A stretch of 13,531 bases of DNA from MWBF01 sp040772005. GTDB taxonomy: Bacteria; Chloroflexota; Anaerolineae; CG2-30-64-16. Positions 5,752-13,504 of the stretch are shown in pieces. The stretch spans positions 1 to 13,531 of the forward strand of contig JAXGYZ010000020.1 in assembly GCA_040772005.1 (NCBI GenBank), read 5' to 3'. The notes beneath the pieces are model-generated. The model was not told where the DNA came from. It searched no databases and saw only the letters and a program-made list of their open reading frames with translations. Every line of letters starts with the position of its first letter. Within the stretch, counting starts at the first letter, position 1. The translations under genes and the position numbers were made by a program.

Positions 5752-8700
5752 CTACGGCAGGCAGCCCATCACCGGCTCGTCCTGGGCCGGGAAGAACGTA
5801 CGCAAGTCCGCGCCGTGCGCCCAGATTGTCGGGTACGTCAACACGCCTTCCGCTGTGACCCACATATAGAGCCGGTTCTGGGAGTCCGTAGCGCGGCCCA
5901 CGGGCACGTCGTTGAACTCCCAGACCGGATAGGTGATCGCGCCCGCCTGGCGCACCTGGACGGCCGGCGCGCGGGAGAGTTGCTTGCCGACCTCCTGGTT
6001 CCACGCACCGTGCAGCACAATGGCCTCGGGCTGCCAGCCGACGGGCACGGAGAGCCGGGTGCCGTGCTTGAAGAAGGCCACCACGACGTTCGCCAGCCCG
6101 GCCTGCGTCACCGGCCGCTCGTTGCCGGCCTCGTCGTGCGGCCAGACAATCTGGATACGCGCATCCACCTCGGTGATGCGGCCGGATGCAATACCGCTCG
6201 GCACGTCCTGCTGCGGGAAGTACGTGCGGGGGTCAACGCCATGCGCCCAGACGCTGGTCGCGGTGTCCACGCCCTCTACGCGCACCAGGAAATACAACTT
6301 ATGGTTCGGGTCATTGGCCCGGCTGATGTCCACGTCGTTCAATTCCCAGTAGGGGAAGGGCTGGCCGTCCACGGTGCGCTGGACAGCCTGGCCGAGCGGC
6401 TCGGCAGGGTCCATGTCCAGCGCGCGCCACACGCTCACCCGCGGCCGCCAGCCGCACGCGGGCAGCGCCAGGCTGCGCGGCATGAACAACCGCAGGCCGA
6501 TATTGGCCCGCTGCGCCGACTCGACCGGCGCCCAGGCGTGCGGCCAGACCACCTCGATGCGCGCATCCACCCCGGCACTGCGCGTGGCCGCAGACGCCGC
6601 GTCGAGCGTGCGGGTGGCCGCCGGGCTGGTGGATGTTGCGCGGGCCGCTTCTTCCAGCACCATGTTCGCGCTTCGCACCCAGACGCCTGCGGCAGCCGTA
6701 CCGAGGAACACGCTCCCCGGCTCGGCATGGTTGATCGCCAACGCCTGCCCCAGGTTGTCGCCCACGCCGGTCCCGACCGGTGTCCAGGTCGCACCGCCGT
6801 CCTCGCTGCGATAGACGCCCCCGCCATCGCGCGCGGCCCACAGCAGGCCCGCAGTGACGGGGTCTGCGGCCAGGACAGTCAGCGTGCTGCCCGCCGGCAG
6901 ACCGGCCTGGGCCGACTGCCAGCTTGCAGTGTCCGGCGCCCAGCGCTGCAACCCGCCATCCGCGATGCCCGCATAGAGCGCGTAGTCCGGGGCCTGCGTT
7001 TCGTCCTGGACCTCCTGCATCGCCAGCGCCAGCCAACGCACCGGTTGACCGTCGAGGCCGTGCGGCTGCCAGGTCTCGCCGCCATCGCGGCTTTCATACA
7101 CGCCCGTGGCGAGGCTCGCCCACAGGTGGCGCGCGTCCGCAGGATCGACTGCCAGACCGGTCACGTCCGCAGGCTGCTCGGCCTCACCTGCCATACGCAC
7201 AGCCACCGGCTGCCACGTGCGCCCGCCGTCGGTGCTGCGCAGCGCGGGCCGCCCGCCGAGGTAGACCGTCTGCGGATCCGCCGCCGCGATGGCGATGGCC
7301 TGGCGATCGCTGGACTCCAGCCGATTCGTCTGCCAGCTCAGGCCGCCGTCCGTGCTGACGGCCACATAGTCCCAGGAAGCCACGACCAGCCGGTCGGGGT
7401 TAAGGGGGTCGAGCGCCCAGGCCGTCAGCGGCACATCGGGCAAACCCGCGGCCGCGGGCTGCCAGCGCCGCCCCCCGTCGAGGCTGCGCCAGATGACCGG
7501 CGGCGCGGCTGCGGTCCAGGCTGCGCGGTTGTCTGAGATCGCGTAGAGCAGGTCAGGCCGCGCCCGGTGGCTCAGCAGGCCCGCAATCTTGCTGTTCGCC
7601 GGCAGCCCCTCGCCCAGGGGGCTCCACAAGGCTCCGCCGTCCTGGCTGCTGAACAGGCCGTATCCGGTCGCCGCCACCACGCTGCCGGAAGTCCCGCCGA
7701 ACAGGAATTCGGCCACGCCGCCGCTGCTCAGCGCGCCTTCCAGCGGTTGCCAGGTCAGGCCATCGTCTGTCGTGCGATAGGTGCCCGCACTCGTGTTGAG
7801 CAGATAGACGCCGCCGGGCAGCGCGGCCAGGCTGCGCGGCTCGCCCGTCGCGGGCAGTCCGCTCGCACTCAGCGACTGCCAGGTCAGCCCGCCATCGGTG
7901 CTGCGTTCCAGGGTCAGGCGGGCTGTACCCGCGCTCCCCTGCCGCCGAACCAGCAGCCCGCTGCCGTTGTCGTCCGGGGCAAAGGCGACCCGTCCGGGGC
8001 CGCTGGCTTCGCCGCCCGCGCTGACCTGCCGCCAGGACTCCCCTGCGTTGCGGCTGATAAGGACGTCGCCGCCGTACGTGGTGAGGCAGAGGGTGTCGGA
8101 TTGCGCCGGATGCACGACGAGCTCGGCCAGGACGCTGCCCGGCCGCAACGCATCACCGTCTGCGGAGTGTAGCACCTCGAACGCGCGCCAGGTTGCATCG
8201 CCGTCAGTCAGCCGGTAGACGTAACTTCGGGGTTCCGGGCCGGTGTCCACCGCGCCCAGGAATAAGTGCGGACCGCTTGGGCTGCGGACGATCGTACGAA
8301 TGAGCAAGTCGTCCCGGTCCAGCCGGACCTGCGCCCAGTGCAGGCCGCGATCCCGGCTGCGCCACAACCCGCTGCGCGCGGCCTGTCCCTCGCCCGCGAT
8401 GTTCAGTGCCACATAGACAGTGTCGCCGTCCGGCTCGACGTGCAGTGCCGCGATGGGACCGGGCGGCAGGTCATTCGTCACCGGCTGCCAGGTCGCGCCG
8501 CTGTCAGTGCTCTGGTAGAGGGCATCCGCGCGGGCCGGCGTGCCGCGCTCGCGCCACTGGGTCTGATCCTCCCGGCGGTTGACGCCCGTCACACTGACCG
8601 CATAGAGCGTGCGGCCATCCGCTGCACCGGCCAGGTGACTGATGCGGCCGCCCGGCCCGTCGAGCGGCTGCCAGCTTGCCGGAACCGTCTGTCCGGCGGA

Positions 8701-8784
8701 CATACGCGGGCCCAGCAGCGGGGCCAGCAGAACAAGGCCACACAAGGCACGCAGCAGCGCGCGAGCACGATATCGGGGAACCAT
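5752..8784 (-). CDS. Exported Asp-box (sortilin/VPS10-like) repeat protein with duplicated C-terminal domain
   Basis: A 1010-residue secreted protein with a signal peptide at about 1-31. Eleven Asp-boxes of the form (S/T)xDxGxxW (one with Asn) mark a beta-propeller of the sortilin/BNR type, beginning at residues 92, 143, 244, 295, 338, 380, 434, 477, 517, 565 and 660; a degenerate one lies near 193. Such propellers usually bind ligands or glycans. I see nothing to support sialidase activity. An Ala/Thr/Ser-rich linker (about 711-740) leads to two tandem copies of a domain of about 125 residues (742-862 and 876-1004), each starting DARIxxVWPH and ending in FP(Q/A)QD. ATG 8784 is chosen because GGAG lies 5 nt upstream and a signal peptide begins there; the frame extending to 8883 runs through a terminator. 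It leads an apparent two-gene unit with the membrane protein at 5740. Confidence 0.85.
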   Translation of the reverse strand: MVPRYRARALLRALCGLVLLAPLLGPRMSAGQTVPASWQPLDGPGGRISHLAGAADGRTLYAVSVTGVNRREDQTQWRERGTPARADALYQSTDSGATWQPVTNDLPPGPIAALHVEPDGDTVYVALNIAGEGQAARSGLWRSRDRGLHWAQVRLDRDDLLIRTIVRSPSGPHLFLGAVDTGPEPRSYVYRLTDGDATWRAFEVLHSADGDALRPGSVLAELVVHPAQSDTLCLTTYGGDVLISRNAGESWRQVSAGGEASGPGRVAFAPDDNGSGLLVRRQGSAGTARLTLERSTDGGLTWQSLSASGLPATGEPRSLAALPGGVYLLNTSAGTYRTTDDGLTWQPLEGALSSGGVAEFLFGGTSGSVVAATGYGLFSSQDGGALWSPLGEGLPANSKIAGLLSHRARPDLLYAISDNRAAWTAAAPPVIWRSLDGGRRWQPAAAGLPDVPLTAWALDPLNPDRLVVASWDYVAVSTDGGLSWQTNRLESSDRQAIAIAAADPQTVYLGGRPALRSTDGGRTWQPVAVRMAGEAEQPADVTGLAVDPADARHLWASLATGVYESRDGGETWQPHGLDGQPVRWLALAMQEVQDETQAPDYALYAGIADGGLQRWAPDTASWQSAQAGLPAGSTLTVLAADPVTAGLLWAARDGGGVYRSEDGGATWTPVGTGVGDNLGQALAINHAEPGSVFLGTAAAGVWVRSANMVLEEAARATSTSPAATRTLDAASAATRSAGVDARIEVVWPHAWAPVESAQRANIGLRLFMPRSLALPACGWRPRVSVWRALDMDPAEPLGQAVQRTVDGQPFPYWELNDVDISRANDPNHKLYFLVRVEGVDTATSVWAHGVDPRTYFPQQDVPSGIASGRITEVDARIQIVWPHDEAGNERPVTQAGLANVVVAFFKHGTRLSVPVGWQPEAIVLHGAWNQEVGKQLSRAPAVQVRQAGAITYPVWEFNDVPVGRATDSQNRLYMWVTAEGVLTYPTIWAHGADLRTFFPAQDEPVMGCLP

Positions 8785-8824
8785 GCCATCTCCGTCACGG
8801 TTGGACGAGGAACCAATCGGGAGG

Positions 8825-8833
8825 ATTCTACCA
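8825..8833 (-). promoter_or_regulatory. Extended -10 of the Asp-box gene
   Basis: On the minus strand, TGGTAGAAT (8833-8825) is an extended -10 lying just after the terminator hairpin and about 40 bp before ATG 8784. There is no clear -35. It supports independent transcription of the Asp-box gene. Confidence 0.45.
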
Positions 8834-8872
8834 TAAAACACGAGAAAGGGGGGTGTCGGCATGACACCCCCC
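8834..8872 (-). terminator. Rho-independent terminator of the SIMPL-domain gene
   Basis: GGGGGGTGTC (8848-8857) and GACACCCCCC (8863-8872) pair perfectly over 10 bp around a 5-nt loop. On the minus strand the stem is followed by a T-rich stretch, TTTCTCGTGTTTT (8847-8835). It starts 23 bp after the stop of the gene ending at 8896 and separates that gene from the Asp-box gene. Confidence 0.75.
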
Positions 8873-8895
8873 TCCCGGATCAACTCAGCTTATCG

Positions 8896-9801
8896 TTATT
8901 CGGCGCTCGACTCAATCGCGTAGACCACCTGAATCTGCGTGCTGAACGTGACCTCACCCGGCTGCACCGGCGTGCCGCCGCCGCCACGGCCCTCGGCCGC
9001 CGCGTAGAGCGGGATAGCCTGGCTGCCGATGATCTCGCTGATCGAAACCACACCACCGGCCACGACCCCGTTCAGCTCCGCGAGCGACTCGGCGCGCTCA
9101 CGCGCATTCCGAATCGCGGCCTCGCGGGCCTGAACTTCCAGCGCCTCAGTGTCATCCAGCCCGAATGACAGGCCCCAGATGTTGTTGGCGCCCGACTTGA
9201 CTGCGGTATCCAGCACCTCGCTGACCCGCTCAAGGTCACGGATCGTCACCATCACCATGTTGCTGACCCGGTAGAACCCCGGAACCGGCTGGAACTCGCC
9301 CGGCTCGGACTGGGTTGCGCTCGCCATGGGCTCGCTGCCCGGGCTGCGCTCGAAGTTAATCGAGAAGTTGCTGGTCTGGATATCGGCATCCGCAATCCCC
9401 AGGCCCCTGAGGGCTTCGAGGATGGCATCCATGCGGGCCTGGGCTTCGGCCATGGCCGCATCCACCGTACCGGCCTGCACATCCACACCGATGGTGGTCG
9501 TCGCGATTTCCGGCGCGACCTTGACTTCACCGCGGCCGACAACGGTAATCGTGCGGGCCGGGTTGAAGGTGGCCGCGTTGAAGGCCGGGGCCAACGGCGC
9601 GGTGGCCGTGGTAGCGGTCGTGGCCGTAACCGCTTCCATCGGGACGACGGTGGCCGTGGCCTCCGCCTCACCCGTCGGGGTTGCGGTTGCGTCCTGCTGG
9701 GCCGGCGCGGCCTGCGCACTCAGCGCGAAGGCCATGACCGCGAGGGCGCCAACGACGAACAGCGCCACCAAAGTAAACAGAGACTTAGAACGAACAGACA
9801 T
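8896..9801 (-). CDS. Exported SIMPL-domain (DUF541) protein
   Basis: A 301-residue protein: signal peptide at about 1-33 (hydrophobic core, then ALSAQA), a Thr/Ala-rich linker to about 75, then a SIMPL/DUF541 domain beginning TITVVGRGEVKVAPEIATTTIGV. Further family marks are GLGIADADIQTSNFSINF and GVVSISEI near the end. The family includes E. coli YggE, linked to oxidative-stress tolerance, and BP26-like periplasmic proteins; no enzymatic reaction is established. ATG 9801 is fixed by AGGAGG at 9813-9808, 6 nt upstream; the frame extending to 9903 is upstream DNA. A weak promoter may be TTGCGT (9862-9857), 17 bp, TGTATC (9839-9834). A strong terminator follows at 8872-8848, so the gene is probably monocistronic. 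The 140-bp gap upstream (9802-9941) holds no other clear feature. Confidence 0.88.
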   Translation of the reverse strand: MSVRSKSLFTLVALFVVGALAVMAFALSAQAAPAQQDATATPTGEAEATATVVPMEAVTATTATTATAPLAPAFNAATFNPARTITVVGRGEVKVAPEIATTTIGVDVQAGTVDAAMAEAQARMDAILEALRGLGIADADIQTSNFSINFERSPGSEPMASATQSEPGEFQPVPGFYRVSNMVMVTIRDLERVSEVLDTAVKSGANNIWGLSFGLDDTEALEVQAREAAIRNARERAESLAELNGVVAGGVVSISEIIGSQAIPLYAAAEGRGGGGTPVQPGEVTFSTQIQVVYAIESSAE

Positions 9802-9941
9802 GCGGAACCTCCTCTGATGTCCGGCAGTGTTTCGATACAAGTTGCCACTGCCTCTTACGCAACTGGGGATTATGACGCCCCATGCGCAGGATAGGTTCCA
9901 CATGCGATGAAATATGTAAGACGGAATCTAATGACGAACAA

Positions 9942-10454
9942 TCAGTTCATCTGCGGCACGGTCTCATCGAGCCGGTCGGGGCCGCGCTGAATCTCCCAGG
10001 GGTAGACGATGAAGCGATCTGTGACGGCAGCATAGTAGTCGGGGCCGCTGCGGAAGAGGCTGGAGCCGGGCTTGTAGTGCAGCACGGCGGCCTCCGGTTT
10101 GCCGCCCGCTGCGACAATGCGTCCCTTCACGGTGGTGATGGTGCGGCCGTTGGCCCAGATGTCATCCACGACGAGCACCCGCCGGTCGCGCAGCAGCTTT
10201 TCTTCCGGGAACTGGAGGAAGTGGGGCCAGGCCAGGCGCGCCTGCCCCGCCTCCGGGAACTGCACGGCAGCCGTCAGGACATAGTTCATCTCCAGCGCTT
10301 GCGCAATCAGGCCGCCGGGCACCAGCCCGCCGCGGGTAATCATCAGCATCGCGTCGTACGGCCCGCGCAACTGGGGCAGCAGGTAATCGATCAGCTTGTC
10401 TACATCCTGCCAGGTCAGGAACTCAGGCGCGCTGGGCATGGTGGGTAGGGTCAT
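9942..10454 (-). CDS. Phosphoribosyltransferase (xanthine/guanine PRTase-like)
   Basis: A 170-residue type I phosphoribosyltransferase, cytoplasmic. The PRPP-binding motif is VLVVDDIWANGRTI (residues 93-106), with the acidic pair Asp97-Asp98. LMITRGGLVPGGLIA (37-51) is the loop that holds the pyrophosphate, and FIVYPWE near the C-terminus resembles the purine-base region of xanthine-guanine phosphoribosyltransferases. The expected reaction is purine base plus PRPP to nucleotide plus pyrophosphate (salvage), but the base is not certain. Its ATG (10454-10452) overlaps the TGA of the upstream aldolase gene (10453-10451) as ATGA, implying translational coupling. It is the last gene of the cyclase-aldolase-PRTase operon. 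No convincing terminator is seen after its stop. Confidence 0.87.
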   Translation of the reverse strand: MTLPTMPSAPEFLTWQDVDKLIDYLLPQLRGPYDAMLMITRGGLVPGGLIAQALEMNYVLTAAVQFPEAGQARLAWPHFLQFPEEKLLRDRRVLVVDDIWANGRTITTVKGRIVAAGGKPEAAVLHYKPGSSLFRSGPDYYAAVTDRFIVYPWEIQRGPDRLDETVPQMN

Positions 10455-11395
10455 GCGGTCGGTCTCCTGTTCGGTCGCCAGCCGGGTAACCGGGCGAGCA
10501 GTTGGGCGCGCAGCTCGGCGCGTTGTTCGGCGGTCAGCTCAATCTGCGGCGGGCGCACCGCGGTCTCAGACAGCCCGGCCACCTCGGTCAACGCGGCCTT
10601 GGTCGCCGGCTGCAGCGGGAAGGCGTCGAGCAGGCGGCGCGCCTCGCTCAACGTGGCCTGTGCATCTGCTGTATCTGCTGCTGCCGAACGCCACGCGGCC
10701 TCTTGCACCGCCTTCACGAGGTCCGGGAACACATTGGCGCCCGCGGTAATCGAACCCGCGCCGCCCGCTGCACACCCCTCCCCGACCCGGTGATCGTTGC
10801 CCGCGTAATACGCCAGCTGCGGATAGGCCGTCCGGAAATGCGCGAGCTGGGCCGGGTCGCCGGTCGAGTCCTTCAGCCCATAGATGACCTCGTCGTGGCT
10901 GGCGAGCAGCGCGTCCAGCACGCCGTCGCTGATGGGCACGCCGGTCGTCTGCGGGATGTGATAGAGCAGCACGCGACCTCCCGGCGGCACGGCGGCGTCG
11001 CAGAGACGGCGGAACCAGGCGACGACACCGGCCTCAGGCGGCTTCTTGAAATAGAAGGGCGGCATCACCAGCACGGCATCGGCGCCCTGCGCGAAGGCAT
11101 GGCGGGTCAGCGTCACCGCGTCGGTCAGCGCGCTTGCACCCGTGCCGGCGATGACCGCCAGGCCGTGTTCCCGCGCCGCGGCCAGCGCCGCCTCCGTCAC
11201 CTGGATCCGCTCTTCGACGCTCAGCGAGGCAGCTTCGCCGTTCGTGCCGCAGGGGATGATGCCCGTGCAGCCGTGTGCGGCCAGGTACGCGACGTGCTGC
11301 CGCAGCCAGGGCAGGTCAACCGCGCCGTCCGCCGGGCGGAACGGGGTCACAATCGGTGCAAAGACGCCGGTCAACGAGTGAACTTCAATCTTCAA
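10451..11395 (-). CDS. DapA-family (dihydrodipicolinate synthase/N-acetylneuraminate lyase) aldolase
   Basis: A 314-residue class I aldolase of the DapA superfamily, a cytoplasmic TIM barrel. LTGVFAPIVTPF opens the barrel. CGTNGEAASLS (49-59) is the carboxylate-binding loop, Tyr145 (LLYHIP) the catalytic tyrosine, and Lys175 (YGLKDSTGD) the Schiff-base lysine, so the key residues are present. YHIP replaces the more usual YNIP. The family includes DapA, NanA, 2-keto-3-deoxygluconate aldolase and 4-hydroxy-2-oxoglutarate aldolase, so the substrate is open; adjacent genes do not suggest lysine synthesis. The start is uncertain: TTG 11395 lies inside a heptamer repeat 3 nt after the cyclase stop, and TTG 11374 would fit the usual family N-terminus. 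The 3' end overlaps the PRTase start by 4 nt. Confidence 0.88.
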   Translation of the reverse strand: MKIEVHSLTGVFAPIVTPFRPADGAVDLPWLRQHVAYLAAHGCTGIIPCGTNGEAASLSVEERIQVTEAALAAAREHGLAVIAGTGASALTDAVTLTRHAFAQGADAVLVMPPFYFKKPPEAGVVAWFRRLCDAAVPPGGRVLLYHIPQTTGVPISDGVLDALLASHDEVIYGLKDSTGDPAQLAHFRTAYPQLAYYAGNDHRVGEGCAAGGAGSITAGANVFPDLVKAVQEAAWRSAAADTADAQATLSEARRLLDAFPLQPATKAALTEVAGLSETAVRPPQIELTAEQRAELRAQLLARLPGWRPNRRPTA

Positions 11396-11410
11396 TCTTC
11401 AATCTCTAAT
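11383..11410 (-). repeat. Heptamer array (ATTGAAG) at a gene junction
   Basis: Four 7-bp units read on the minus strand: ATTAGAG (11410-11404), then ATTGAAG three times (11403-11383). The array spans the cyclase-aldolase junction. It contains the cyclase stop (TGA, 11401-11399) and the first possible aldolase start (TTG, 11395-11393). The units belong to the same TTGAAGR family as the hairpin at 4943-4995. Confidence 0.85.
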
Positions 11411-12049
11411 CAACACCGCGCGCGCGGGTGCGCCGTCGCCCCGCTCGATGGACAGCGGCAGGCACACCAGCTCGTAGGGGCCGGGCGCGACCGTGGCCAG
11501 CCGGATGCCTTCCAGCAGGATGACGCCCGCGGGCAGCAGCGTGCGATGGACACGATGGCCGGGCGAGTCAAACGGCTCGATAGAGGGGCCGTCGATGCCG
11601 ACCAGCCGCACCCCGCGCGCCAGCAGCCAGCGGGCCGCCCCCTCGTCGATGGCAACGAACGCGCGGTCGAATGTCGCATGGCTGCGCACGGAGTTCTCGG
11701 TGCGCAGCAGCAGCCGCGTCGTGCCCGCGGGGATGCCGGCCGCCGCCAGTTGCTCCGCGGTAATCGGCCCCGGCCCATCAACCGCAGCCACCCACGCCGG
11801 ACCGATCAGCGTGTCGAGCGACATGGCATCGACCGTCGCTGCGCCGGGCAGGAAATGCGCGGGTGGGTCGACATGGGTTCCGGCGTGCGTGCTCAGGCTC
11901 AGGCGGGAAACGAACGACGGTGGGTCCGCGCTGGCCTCCTGCTCAGGCGTCGCTTCGCGCAGCGAAACCACCTCGACGTCGGGGTCGCCCGGCCAGACGG
12001 GGATGCGCTCGGAGAGGGTCTGGCTGATATCGTAAATCTGTCGGTTCAT
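11399..12049 (-). CDS. Cyclase-family metal hydrolase (KynB-like arylformamidase)
   Basis: A 216-residue protein close in length and layout to bacterial kynurenine formamidase (KynB, about 209 residues), which hydrolyses N-formylkynurenine. The opening YDISQTLSERIPVWPGDP and the metal motif HAGTHVDPPAH (His55, His59, Asp61, His65) are typical of the cyclase family. His169 and Glu180 (LLEGIRL) fit the remaining conserved positions, and GPYELVCLPLSI with APARAVL closes the protein as in KynB. No kynureninase or tryptophan dioxygenase gene is in the window, so the substrate may differ; related family members act on other amides or lactones. ATG 12049 is chosen; AGGGGA lies 4 nt upstream. The frame open to 12427 runs into the divergent gene and is not credible. 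It leads the operon; its final codons lie in a heptamer repeat. Confidence 0.87.
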   Translation of the reverse strand: MNRQIYDISQTLSERIPVWPGDPDVEVVSLREATPEQEASADPPSFVSRLSLSTHAGTHVDPPAHFLPGAATVDAMSLDTLIGPAWVAAVDGPGPITAEQLAAAGIPAGTTRLLLRTENSVRSHATFDRAFVAIDEGAARWLLARGVRLVGIDGPSIEPFDSPGHRVHRTLLPAGVILLEGIRLATVAPGPYELVCLPLSIERGDGAPARAVLIRD

Positions 12050-12078
12050 GTTGTCCCCTGTCATTCTATCGTGCGCCG

Positions 12079-12087
12079 ATTGTAGCA
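12079..12087 (-). promoter_or_regulatory. Extended -10 of the cyclase operon
   Basis: On the minus strand, TGCTACAAT (12087-12079) is an extended -10 about 30 bp before ATG 12049. A second possible -10, TAGAAT, lies at 12068-12063. TTGGGA (12109-12104) could be a weak -35 at a long 19-bp spacing from TACAAT. The 81-bp divergent gap also carries the promoter of the plus-strand lipoprotein. Confidence 0.45.
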
Positions 12088-12102
12088 TACCATAGTCGTT
12101 TC

Positions 12103-12132
12103 TTCCCAACTGCCGCACAGCCGGAGTATAAT
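12103..12132 (+). promoter_or_regulatory. Promoter of the solute-binding protein gene, perfect TATAAT
   Basis: TTCCCA (12103-12108), an 18-bp spacer and a perfect TATAAT (12127-12132). The -10 overlaps the first possible ATG (12131), so transcription from it would begin near the second ATG (12140), giving a leaderless message. GGAG at 12123-12126 offers a competing, leadered reading that starts at 12131. Confidence 0.5.
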
Positions 12133-13504
12133 GGCAGCCATGCACCGGACCATCAAACACCTGTTGCGCGCCGCGAGCCTGCTGGTCACCTTCGCCATCC
12201 TGGGGCTGGCGCTCATACTGGCCGCCTGCGCAGGTCGCCCGCCTGCACCCACGCCTGGCCCCGCGGTCCCGACGCCTACGCTGGCGCCGCTCGATCTCCC
12301 GACCCCGACCGGTCCTCTGACGCTGACCTTCTGGGAGGATGACGGGGATGCGGCGGGCATCCTGCTCGACGAGCTCACTGCGGCGTTCATGCAGGCCAAT
12401 CCTGGCATCACGATCACGCGCACCCACTTCAGCTACGATGACCTGCGCAACCAGGTGCGCAACGAGGCGCGGGCCGGCCGCGGGCCGGACCTGGTGCGCG
12501 CCCGCGGTGAGTTTGCCGGCCCCTTCAGCGAGCTGGGCATCGTCCGCCCGGTCGAAGAGCTATACGAGACCGCCTTCCTCGACCAGTACCTCCCCGGCGC
12601 GCTTGCGGGCGTCACGGTTCGGGGCCGGCCGTGGGCCTTGCCGGAGAACTACGGCAGCCACCTGCTCCTCCTGCAGAATCGCGGCTACATCAGCAACACG
12701 CTGTACGTCACGGCGACCGCCCCGGTGGACACGGATAGCTGGCTGGTGCAGCTCGGCCAGCTCACGAACCCGGTCAGCGCGACCTACGGCCTGGTGTATC
12801 CTCTGACTGAATCCTACTGGCTCATCCCCTGGCTGGGCGGGCACGGCGGCTGGCCGCTGGACGCGGCAGACCGGCCCGCGCTGGACACGGCGGAGATGGT
12901 TGCGGCGCTGACCTTCGTGCGCGACTTCAAGGTTGCCGGCGTCGTGCCCCAGCAGGCCGATTACGACCGAGCCTTCAACCTCTTCAGCCAGGGCCGGGCC
13001 GCCTACATCATCGATGGCGCATGGAACCTGTCACGTTACCAGGGCTTGGGGCTAGATGTCGCAGTGGTGCTGTTGCCCCGCGTCAGCAGCACGCAGCTGC
13101 TGCCCATCCCGATGGCAACGGGCCGCTATTGGTTCATCTCAACGAACACGCAGGGCGCGCGGCTGGAAGCGGCGGTACGCTTCGCGGAGTGGATGACCTC
13201 GGATGAGGCGCAGGAACAGTGGTTGCTGAAGCTGGGCCGCCTGCCCAGCCATGTCCTCACTGCGCAGCATCCCACCATCACCGGCGACCCACAGCAGGCC
13301 GCGATCATGGCACAGCTTCGCCTGGCACGCGGGGTGCCGGCTGCACTGGAAATGTCTTGCGCGTGGCAGGGTATCGACTCGCAGTTCGCCGCAGTCATGG
13401 CGGGCGAAGTCACCCCCGAGGACGGCGCCGCCGCGATGCAGACCGTCGCCGAAGCGTGTATCGCCGACATGACCCCGGACCCGACGCCGGAGCCGGTTCC
13501 GTGA
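12131..13504 (+). CDS. ABC transporter extracellular solute-binding lipoprotein
   Basis: A family 1/8 (maltose-type) solute-binding protein of 457 residues from ATG 12131 or 454 from ATG 12140. A hydrophobic signal ends in the lipobox LAAC (Cys30 counted from 12140), so it should be a lipid-anchored receptor outside the membrane. A Pro/Thr linker follows, then PLTLTFWEDDGDAAGILLDELTAAF, which opens the first lobe. GRGPDLVRA, FNLFSQGRAAYIIDGAWNL and AVRFAEWMTSDEAQEQW are typical family segments. These receptors usually bind sugars or oligosaccharides for import; the ligand is unknown. No permease or ATPase gene is in the window; they may lie downstream. The start is ambiguous because a perfect TATAAT overlaps ATG 12131. 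The stop lies within octamer repeats. The gene is divergent from the cyclase operon. Confidence 0.88.
   Translation: MAAMHRTIKHLLRAASLLVTFAILGLALILAACAGRPPAPTPGPAVPTPTLAPLDLPTPTGPLTLTFWEDDGDAAGILLDELTAAFMQANPGITITRTHFSYDDLRNQVRNEARAGRGPDLVRARGEFAGPFSELGIVRPVEELYETAFLDQYLPGALAGVTVRGRPWALPENYGSHLLLLQNRGYISNTLYVTATAPVDTDSWLVQLGQLTNPVSATYGLVYPLTESYWLIPWLGGHGGWPLDAADRPALDTAEMVAALTFVRDFKVAGVVPQQADYDRAFNLFSQGRAAYIIDGAWNLSRYQGLGLDVAVVLLPRVSSTQLLPIPMATGRYWFISTNTQGARLEAAVRFAEWMTSDEAQEQWLLKLGRLPSHVLTAQHPTITGDPQQAAIMAQLRLARGVPAALEMSCAWQGIDSQFAAVMAGEVTPEDGAAAMQTVAEACIADMTPDPTPEPVP

Noticed and set aside
5722..7536. 604-codon plus-strand frame opposite the Asp-box gene
   Set aside because: The opposite strand carries eleven regular Asp-boxes and a duplicated domain; this frame is low-complexity Arg/Ala/His and has no motif.
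5752..8784. Sialidase activity inferred from Asp-boxes
   Set aside because: Asp-boxes occur in many propellers; I see no arginine triad or FRIP motif, so only a sortilin/BNR-like fold is claimed.
9864..9882. Small inverted repeat TGGGG/CCCCA as terminator of the PRTase gene
   Set aside because: Only 5 bp, 60 bp after the stop, with no T-run.
10502..12085. 527-codon plus-strand frame opposite the aldolase and cyclase genes
   Set aside because: It crosses two well-supported minus-strand genes and their junction; composition is Arg/Gln/Gly-rich without a domain.
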